From NCBI GenBank assembly GCA_027036095.1, contig JALVTA010000041.1, forward strand, positions 1-11,337: 11,337 bases of DNA, read 5' to 3'. The notes beneath the pieces were generated by a model. It saw only the letters and a program-made list of their open reading frames with translations. It made no database searches and was not told where the DNA came from. This DNA is from Thiotrichales bacterium (lineage in GTDB: Bacteria > Pseudomonadota > Gammaproteobacteria > Thiomicrospirales > Thiomicrospiraceae). This document shows, one piece after another, positions 7,851 to 11,337 of the stretch. Position numbers and translations under genes: made by a program. Every line of letters starts with the position of its first letter. Position 1 is the stretch's first letter.

Positions 7851-9149
7851 ATGAAAGTTCTGATCATCGGCGGCGGCGGGCGTGAGCACGCCCTGGCCTG
7901 GAAAGCTGCCCAGTCACCGAAAGTGGACAGGGTCTACGTGGCGCCCGGCAACGCCGGCACGGCGCTGGAGCCGAACATGGAAAACGTGGCCATTGACGCC
8001 ACCGACATTGACGCGCTGGTAGCCTTTGCCCGGGACAACGGCATCGATCTCACCATCGTAGGGCCGGAGGCACCGCTGGTACTGGGCGTGGTGGATGCTT
8101 TCAACGAGGCCGGCCTCAAGTGTTTCGGTCCGACGAAAAAAGCCGCCCAGCTGGAAGGCTCCAAGGCCTTCACCAAGGACTTTCTGGCCAAATACGCCAT
8201 TCCGACCGCCGACTACGCCGTCTTCACCGAAATCGATCCGGCCATCGCCTACATCCGCGAGAAAGGTGCCCCCATCGTGGTCAAGGCCGATGGTCTGGCG
8301 GCGGGCAAAGGCGTCATCCTCGCGCAGACCGAGGCCGAGGCGGAAGCCGCCGTGCGCGACATGCTGGCCGGCAACAGGTTTGGTGAAGCCGGCAGCCGCG
8401 TCGTCATTGAAGAATTCCTGACCGGCGAAGAAGCCAGCTTCATCGTCATGGCCGACGGCGAGCATGTCATCGCCATGGCCACCAGCCAGGACCACAAGGC
8501 CCGGGACGATGGCGACACCGGGCCCAATACCGGCGGCATGGGGGCCTACTCGCCTGCGCCCGTGGTCACGCCGGACATACACGCCCGCATCATGAACGAG
8601 GTCATCTGGCCCACCCTGCGCGGCATGCAGCAGGAAGGGGCGCCCTACACCGGCTTCCTCTACGCCGGTCTGATGATCGCTCCGGACGGCACGCCCAAGG
8701 TGCTGGAGTTCAATTGCCGCTTCGGAGATCCTGAAACCCAGCCGATCATGATGCGCATGCGCTCCGACCTGGTGACACTGGTCGAAGCCGCCCTGGAAGG
8801 CCGGCTCGATCAGTACGAGACCGAGTGGGACCCCCGCGCGGCGCTGGGCGTGGTCATGGCCGCGGGCGGCTATCCCGACGGCTACAGCAAGGGGGATGTC
8901 ATCGAAGGTCTGGAAGATGTGGCTGACATGGCGGACGTCAAGGTCTTCCATGCAGGCACGAAACTGTCCGGAGACGGCAAGGTGCTGACCAACGGCGGTC
9001 GGGTGCTGTGCGTCACCGCACTGGGCGAGACGGTCTCCGAAGCACAGAAGCGTGCCTATGAAGCAGTGGCCCGCATTCACTGGCCGGACGAATATCACCG
9101 CAGTGACATTGGTCATCGCGCCATTGCGCGGGAAAAGGCGCAGGGCTGA
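7851..9149 (+). CDS. purD: Phosphoribosylamine-glycine ligase PurD (GAR synthetase)
   Basis: PurD joins glycine to 5-phosphoribosylamine with ATP in the second step of purine synthesis. The product has 432 residues, the normal length. It has the N-terminal loop LIIGGGGREHALAWK (4-18), VGPEAPLVLGV (70-80), and an ATP-grasp core with VVKADGLAAGKGV (143-155), EEFLTGEEASF (187-197), DHKARDDGDTGPNTGGMGAYSP (214-235, phosphate and nucleotide contacts) and LEFNCRFGDPETQ (285-297, metal binding). AAGGAG at 7839-7844 lies 6 bases before the ATG. It follows purH by 24 bases, giving the common purHD pair, and is the last gene before a strong terminator. Confidence 0.98.
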   Translation: MKVLIIGGGGREHALAWKAAQSPKVDRVYVAPGNAGTALEPNMENVAIDATDIDALVAFARDNGIDLTIVGPEAPLVLGVVDAFNEAGLKCFGPTKKAAQLEGSKAFTKDFLAKYAIPTADYAVFTEIDPAIAYIREKGAPIVVKADGLAAGKGVILAQTEAEAEAAVRDMLAGNRFGEAGSRVVIEEFLTGEEASFIVMADGEHVIAMATSQDHKARDDGDTGPNTGGMGAYSPAPVVTPDIHARIMNEVIWPTLRGMQQEGAPYTGFLYAGLMIAPDGTPKVLEFNCRFGDPETQPIMMRMRSDLVTLVEAALEGRLDQYETEWDPRAALGVVMAAGGYPDGYSKGDVIEGLEDVADMADVKVFHAGTKLSGDGKVLTNGGRVLCVTALGETVSEAQKRAYEAVARIHWPDEYHRSDIGHRAIAREKAQG

Positions 9150-9175
9150 ACGGCCCGAAGACGTCCGCACAAGTC

Positions 9176-9202
9176 AGGCCGGCCCTTTGCGCCGGCCTTT
9201 TT
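9176..9202 (+). terminator. Rho-independent terminator after purD
   Basis: AGGCCGGC (9176-9183) and GCCGGCCT (9191-9198) form a perfect 8-bp GC-rich stem with a 7-base loop, followed by five T residues (9198-9202). It ends the lpoA-purD transcription unit 26 bases after the purD stop. The T-tract abuts the lptG stop (9204..9202). There is no T-tract on the minus side, so for lptG it is a hairpin without the usual tail. Confidence 0.9.
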
Positions 9203-10377
9203 CATGCCCGCTTTCGGCCAGCCCGAGGAGAGGAAGGATGATCCATGCGCCAGATGCCCCAGAAGCCAATCCCGCCCAGCAGCACCGGCAGCAGCAGCAC
9301 GCCCAGCCATATCGGCCAGCCGTAGACCAGCGCCATGTTGCCCACCACCTGACTGAGATAGTGATAACCCAGCCCCAGCAGCACGCCCACGAAGATGCGC
9401 TGCCCCATGCTGCTCTGGCGGATGGAACCGAACACCAGCGGGAAGACGATGGTCACCATGGCAATCAGCGTCAGCGGCAGGGTCAGCTTGCGCCACAGGG
9501 CCAGCCGGTAGGGCGCCGTATCCAGCCGGTTGGCCTCAAGAAAGGCGATCTGGTGGCGCAGGTCATTGATGCCCATGTAGCGGGTGTCCACCTGCATCAC
9601 GGTGAGCATCTCGGGCGCCACGGTGAGCGTCACCCACAGCTGCTTCAGGTGCTGATGATCCACCTCGAGCCGGGTACCGGGCACCGACCGGGCCCACTGC
9701 GGCGGTGTACCGGCCGCCGGCACCAGACGGTAGCGCCATGTCTCCGGCCGCTCCAGACGCCACTGCCGCTTCGCCGCGTCCCAGCGAGCCTGGCGGGCAT
9801 GCACCCGGCGCATGATGCCGCGGGGCCCCATGTCGAACAGGGTGACGTCTGCCAGAGTGTGTGCATCCAGCACGCCGCGGGCATGCACCACCCGCTCGCC
9901 GTCGGGCAGCTTCTGGCGCAGCCATACGCCCTGATCGGAACCAATGGAAAAGTTGCGATGCAGCGCTTCGGCACGCATCTTCTTGGCATAGGCTTCGCTG
10001 GGCGGGCCCACATACTCGCCCACTGCCGCCATCACCAGCGCAAACAGCAGCACGCTCTTGAGCACGCCCCACCAGATGCGGGCCACCGACCAGCCTGCAG
10101 CCCGCAGAATGGTCAGTTCACTGCGGGACGCCAGCGCCCCCAGCCCCATGAGCGTGCCGATCAGCAGCGCCACGGGAAAAACCTCATAACCATACACCGG
10201 CAGCTTGAGCAGGGTGTAGAGCACCCCTTTCTCCAGCGTGTAGCTGTCGTTGAGCTTGCCCAGCTGGATGCTCAGCTCCACGAACCCCAGCACCACCAGC
10301 AGCACCGCCAGCACCACCAGCGTGTGCATGATGGCCACCCGGCCCAGATAGCGCTCGATCAGCAGCCAGCGCATCAT
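9202..10377 (-). CDS. lptG: LPS export ABC transporter permease LptG
   Basis: LptG pairs with LptF in the inner membrane; with the ATPase LptB2 they extract lipopolysaccharide and pass it to LptC, LptA and LptDE. Starting at ATG 10377 the product has 391 residues (E. coli 360). Three hydrophobic segments lie near 14-37, 60-82 and 100-122, then a periplasmic jellyroll-like domain, then three more near the C-terminus (PLTLIAMVTIVFPLVFG; ILVGV-type helix around GVLLGLGYHY; PIWLGVLLLPVLLGG). SRSELTILRAAGWS (84-97) is the coupling-helix region that contacts LptB. The start overlaps the lptF stop by ATGA; a second ATG follows immediately and could be used instead. The frame is open 18 codons further upstream inside lptF. 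The gene converges on purD. Confidence 0.94.
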   Translation of the reverse strand: MMRWLLIERYLGRVAIMHTLVVLAVLLVVLGFVELSIQLGKLNDSYTLEKGVLYTLLKLPVYGYEVFPVALLIGTLMGLGALASRSELTILRAAGWSVARIWWGVLKSVLLFALVMAAVGEYVGPPSEAYAKKMRAEALHRNFSIGSDQGVWLRQKLPDGERVVHARGVLDAHTLADVTLFDMGPRGIMRRVHARQARWDAAKRQWRLERPETWRYRLVPAAGTPPQWARSVPGTRLEVDHQHLKQLWVTLTVAPEMLTVMQVDTRYMGINDLRHQIAFLEANRLDTAPYRLALWRKLTLPLTLIAMVTIVFPLVFGSIRQSSMGQRIFVGVLLGLGYHYLSQVVGNMALVYGWPIWLGVLLLPVLLGGIGFWGIWRMDHPSSPRAGRKRA

Positions 10378-11337
10378 CGCCGCCGCCCCCATTGCCACAG
10401 CACTGCGATGAGCGCCAGTGGCAGCATCCACATGGCAATCACCCAGCGACCGTCACCATGGTGTACCCGGTCCTGAAACAGCGTCATCAGCTGAAAGTAG
10501 AGCGCATAGATCAGCAGTGCGTAGAAGACGCGGGCAAAGCGCCCTTCCCGCGGGCGGGTGCGGCTGGCCACCAACCCCAGCAGCGCCATGGCTGCCACCG
10601 TCAGGGGGGCGGTCAGCTTCTGATGCAGCAGCGCCTGCGCCGGCGGTGCCGGATTCTTCCACAGTTGCGGCAGGGTCAGCTCCCGGTCGCTGTGCCGCGG
10701 CATGCGTACCGACAGCTGGGGGATGAAGCCTTCAAAACGTTCAAAGTGGCGCAGCGTCGTGGTACCGTCAGCCTCCCGGCTCATGGCCCAGGCATCATCC
10801 AGCTGCACCGCCACCCGCTCGCCACGGGTCACCAGCCGTCCCTGCGGGGCGGAGACGACAAGCTCCTGTGTCCTGAGCGGATAACGCAGCCACACTTTTT
10901 GCATCTGCCCATCCGGCGTCAGCTGCGCGGCATAGAAGACGCCTGCTTCGCCCAGCGGATTAAAGCGTCCCGGGCGTACGGCGGCAAAGGGCGCCGTGGC
11001 CTTGGCCTGCACCAGCGACAGGCGCGCCTGCTGGGTGCTCACAGGCGCCAGCCAGCCGTCATTGAACAGTGTCAGCGCGGCGATCGGCAGGGCGAACAGC
11101 AGCACCCGCCGGCGAAAGGCATCCAGCCCCACGCCACAGCTGTGCCAGACCACCATCTCCTGATCCTGATACCAGCGCCCGAAGGTGAGCAGCACCCCGA
11201 GCAGCACGGTCACCGGCAGGACCACTTCCAGTGCGGGCGGCAGCCGGTAGAGCAACTGAAGTCCCAAAAGTGACGGCGGAAGACCGCCCTGCACCGCCAT
11301 CTGCAGCAGCTGTCCCACCTGGGTGCCGAAGATGATC
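10374..11337 (-). CDS. lptF: LPS export ABC transporter permease LptF (5' end beyond window)
   Basis: This is the partner permease of LptG in the LptB2FG transporter. The frame is open to the window edge; 320 codons are visible and roughly the first 45 residues, including most of the first membrane helix, are missing compared with the 366-residue E. coli protein. Visible parts are the helix ALEVVLPVTVLLGVLLTFG, the coupling-helix region GRWYQDQEMVVWHSCGVGLD, a third membrane segment (VLLFALPIAALTLF), the periplasmic domain, and C-terminal membrane segments starting at KLTAPLTVAAMALLGLVASRTRPREGR. The last segment ends in the short cytoplasmic tail WQWGRRR. The order lptF-lptG is universal in Gammaproteobacteria. 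The apparent first Met at 11318 is an internal GTG, not the start. Confidence 0.93.
   Translation of the reverse strand, partial: IIFGTQVGQLLQMAVQGGLPPSLLGLQLLYRLPPALEVVLPVTVLLGVLLTFGRWYQDQEMVVWHSCGVGLDAFRRRVLLFALPIAALTLFNDGWLAPVSTQQARLSLVQAKATAPFAAVRPGRFNPLGEAGVFYAAQLTPDGQMQKVWLRYPLRTQELVVSAPQGRLVTRGERVAVQLDDAWAMSREADGTTTLRHFERFEGFIPQLSVRMPRHSDRELTLPQLWKNPAPPAQALLHQKLTAPLTVAAMALLGLVASRTRPREGRFARVFYALLIYALYFQLMTLFQDRVHHGDGRWVIAMWMLPLALIAVLWQWGRRR

Noticed and set aside
7914..9170. Minus-strand open frame (418 codons) antisense to purD
   Set aside because: Same cause: a shadow of purD codon bias. No motif or start signal.
9052..10476. Plus-strand open frame (474 codons) antisense to lptG
   Set aside because: Gln/His/Pro-rich shadow of a membrane protein gene, no recognisable domain, and it starts inside purD.
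10392..11273. Plus-strand open frame (293 codons) antisense to lptF
   Set aside because: Gln/His/Arg-rich shadow of lptF, no domain and no ribosome-binding site.

Overview
The window looks like core chromosome from a high-GC gammaproteobacterium. The evidence is gene content and order: mraZ-rsmH (start of the division and cell-wall cluster), a class A RNase P RNA, rsmI divergent from lpoA, a dolP-like BON lipoprotein, dusB-fis, purH-purD and lptF-lptG. LpoA, DolP and Fis in this form are hallmarks of Gammaproteobacteria. The dusB-fis-purH-purD order recalls pseudomonads, but LpoA and Fis are short, so I do not name a genus. I see no insertion sequence, phage gene, CRISPR array, tRNA or defence locus.

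Left block (1-2982, minus strand), in transcription order: rsmI, rnpB, mraZ, rsmH, then probably ftsL beyond the left edge. rsmI methylates 16S rRNA C1402 at the ribose and rsmH methylates the base of the same nucleotide, so two enzymes acting on one nucleotide flank the RNase P RNA. rnpB has a candidate extended -10 promoter overlapping the rsmI stop codon and a hairpin/T-tract terminator. The 312-base spacer between rnpB and mraZ is AT-rich. It carries that terminator, a second hairpin with a pyrimidine-rich tail, and a near-consensus promoter inside an array of GTGGT repeats that fits a MraZ autoregulatory operator.

Middle block (3037-9202, plus strand): lpoA-dolP-dusB-fis-purH-purD. The junctions are 4-base ATGA overlaps or gaps of 5 and 24 bases. 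A strong terminator lies after purD. The block joins outer-membrane lipoproteins for peptidoglycan synthesis and envelope integrity, a tRNA dihydrouridine synthase, the nucleoid protein Fis and three activities of purine synthesis. The only promoter-like element I see for it is a TATAAT in the rsmI/lpoA divergent gap.

Right block (9202-11337, minus strand): lptF, cut by the window edge, and lptG, overlapping by ATGA. They encode the membrane subunits of the LPS-exporting ABC transporter and converge on purD.

This is mostly an ordinary housekeeping region and I did not find a previously undescribed system. The points most worth a second look are the mraZ promoter/operator, the joined envelope-fis-purine operon with yraN and diaA absent, the shortened LpoA, the odd DolP lipobox, and the dyad over the rnpB -10.
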